Source: CAWBRT01 sp963819175 (GTDB lineage: Bacteria > Acidobacteriota > Terriglobia > Terriglobales > Acidobacteriaceae). Taken from it: 64,000 nt of DNA. A program made the position numbers and the translations under genes. Under the pieces are notes generated by a model. It saw only the letters and a list, made by a program, of their open reading frames with translations. It had not been told where the DNA came from and ran no database searches. This document shows, one piece after another, positions 63,161 to 64,000 of the stretch. Location: positions 1 through 64,000 of the forward strand of contig CAWFVJ010000019.1 of the NCBI GenBank assembly GCA_963819175.1. Reading direction: 5' to 3'. The first letter of the stretch is position 1. Every line of letters starts with the position of its first letter.

Positions 63161-63388
63161 CTAGAAGTCGCTGAAGTCCTGGGTAAAGGTGTAGCCCGGC
63201 AGGGAAGCGCCCTCCGGGCTCTTGCTGACCCGCACCCGCGTGGTGTCGTTGTCCAGAGGAGAGACGTTTGCCTCACGCAGCATGGCATATTCGGCGAAGA
63301 CCTCGTTGTATAGCTTGGTCACCAGGTACAGCTTGCCGGTAGCCTCGTTGCGCCAGATCTGTCCGAGTTGAACCGACTTCACGGCCAT
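63161..63388 (-). CDS. Small conserved protein, function unknown
   Basis: A 75-residue protein starting MAVKSVQLGQIWRNEATGKL, followed by YLVTKLYNEVFAEYAMLREA and SPEGASLPGYTFTQDFSDF. The compact beta-strand pattern suggests a KOW/SH3-like or other small beta-barrel fold, but this is not proven. The Met at 63388 is chosen because residues before it look non-coding; an upstream in-frame start at 63508 would add 40 residues. It lies between dedA and hemQ on the same strand. Confidence 0.6.
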   Translation of the reverse strand: MAVKSVQLGQIWRNEATGKLYLVTKLYNEVFAEYAMLREANVSPLDNDTTRVRVSKSPEGASLPGYTFTQDFSDF

Positions 63389-63517
63389 TGCGATTCCCAG
63401 CCTAAAGAGTTGCCTCGCCAGCGTCAACCAATAACTAACGTGGGAGCGATCGGATTCTACTGCAATCGACGGGGTTCGATGGTGTTGAAGTGAACCCCTG
63501 GAGTGCACCCTCGCGCG

Positions 63518-63562
63518 GGTGCCCCACGTTCCGCCCCTTTTTTGGGCTAACGTGGGGTAGTT
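63518..63562. repeat. Family B hairpin B13, overlapping the hemQ stop codon
   Basis: GGTGCCCCACGTT pairs with AACGTGGGGTAGTT around a CCGCCCC/TTGGGCT-rich centre. The hemQ stop at 63547 lies inside its arm. Confidence 0.85.
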
Positions 63563-64000
63563 TCCGGCAGCAGCGTACCTTCCAGCAGTTGCCCCAGCCC
63601 ACCGGCAGGGAAGCGCACGCCCAGATAAAAAGTGCCGAAGTCCGAGTACACCGCGCTCACCTCGTCAAAACGCATCTCGTAAATGAGCTTCTTAAAGACC
63701 ACGGGATCGTTGCCGAACAGGTCCACGGCCCACTCCCAATCGTCGTAACCGATAGAACCGGAGATGATCTGCTGCACCCGTCCGGCGTAGCGGCGGCCCA
63801 CCGTTCCGTGTTCGTCCATCTGCCGCTGCCGCTCTTCGATGGAGAGCGTGTACCAGTTCTTCATTTCGCCGCGCCGGCGATCCATGGGGTAAAAGCAGAG
63901 ATAGCGGGTCTCCGGAATCTTGGGGAATAACCGTGTACGCATAGCCTGCCGCTGACGGCCCAGCAAATCTTCAACCTCGCGATTCCATTCCTCCGAGTGC
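63547..64000 (-). CDS. hemQ: Coproheme decarboxylase HemQ/ChdC (chlorite dismutase family), partial at the window edge
   Basis: HemQ decarboxylates coproheme to heme in the coproporphyrin-dependent branch. The visible part starts inside the protein (WNREVEDLLGRQRQAMRTRL) and has ETRYLCFYPMDRRRGEMKNW with the functional Tyr and YPMxxxR. It continues MDEHGTVGRRYAGRVQQIIS, GSIGYDDWEWAVDLFGNDPV and MRFDEVSAVYSDFGTFYLGV. The C-terminus ends RFPAGGLGQLLEGTLLPETTPR, whose last residues and stop lie in hairpin B13. The gene continues past position 64000. It complements hemX-A-C-D. Confidence 0.9.
   Translation of the reverse strand, partial: HSEEWNREVEDLLGRQRQAMRTRLFPKIPETRYLCFYPMDRRRGEMKNWYTLSIEERQRQMDEHGTVGRRYAGRVQQIISGSIGYDDWEWAVDLFGNDPVVFKKLIYEMRFDEVSAVYSDFGTFYLGVRFPAGGLGQLLEGTLLPETTPR

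Overview
The window looks like a chromosome segment from an Acidobacteriota bacterium, probably class Terriglobia. This is inferred from protein flavour and from the intergenic repeats; no rRNA or other definitive marker is present. GC content is moderate to high. Gene content is mostly housekeeping: fatty-acid initiation (fabH), fumarase, carbamoyl-phosphate synthase (carA/carB), lower glycolysis (gap, pgk, tpiA), NAD synthase, heme synthesis (hemX-hemA-hemC-hemD, hemQ), MutS, GlmU, YvcK, peptidoglycan recycling (NamZ-like, NagZ, AnmK), inositol-phosphate synthase, signal peptidase, a secretin, DedA, and Ste24-like and S9 peptidases.

Layout. 1-6.2 kb: TgpA-like membrane protein (cut by the left edge), SRP RNA, fabH, a REP-associated transposase (RAYT) unit, fumC, a YpdA-like flavoprotein. 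6.2-11.5 kb: small proteins, GHMP kinase, CPBP protease, pterin dehydratase, REC-HD-GYP regulator. 11.6-20.2 kb: divergent multi-domain sensor kinase, sigma-like protein, glmU, yvcK, TPR protein, lepB. 20.4-26.5 kb: carA and carB, separated by a broken GIY-YIG gene and a second RAYT-like ORF. 26.5-29.4 kb: FKBP, VKOR, cytochrome c, an IS630 element. 29.6-33.6 kb: gap-pgk-macro domain-tpiA on the minus strand. 33.8-43 kb: P-loop kinase, NamZ-like DUF1343, nadE, DsbA-like, secretin, HAD phosphatase, YmdB. 43-51.4 kb: lipoprotein SBP, anmK, nagZ, mutS, galT-like. 51.8-55.8 kb: heme operon. 56-64 kb: S9 peptidase, small secreted proteins, ino1, M48 peptidase, DedA, hemQ (cut by the right edge).

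Two properties dominate. First, many conserved and often essential genes are split by single-base indels (fabH, glmU, hemA, hemD, nadE, tpiA, lepB and others), often in short homopolymers, while neighbours such as carB, ino1, pgk, gap, hemC and the S9 peptidase are intact. The best explanation is uncorrected read or assembly error, not pseudogene decay. Such genes are annotated here as one CDS spanning all frames. Second, the intergenic spaces carry at least three dispersed repeat families: (B) hairpins with constant asymmetric ends (GGTGCCCCAC / GTGGGGTAGT type) and variable stem cores; (A) elements built from a TGTCATNCTGAGCG-type end and its inverse, one subtype with a conserved internal block; (C) arrays of the heptamer TTGAAAC or its complement. 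One RAYT gene sits between two perfectly inverted 37-bp copies of a family B hairpin, which links family B to a plausible mobilising enzyme.
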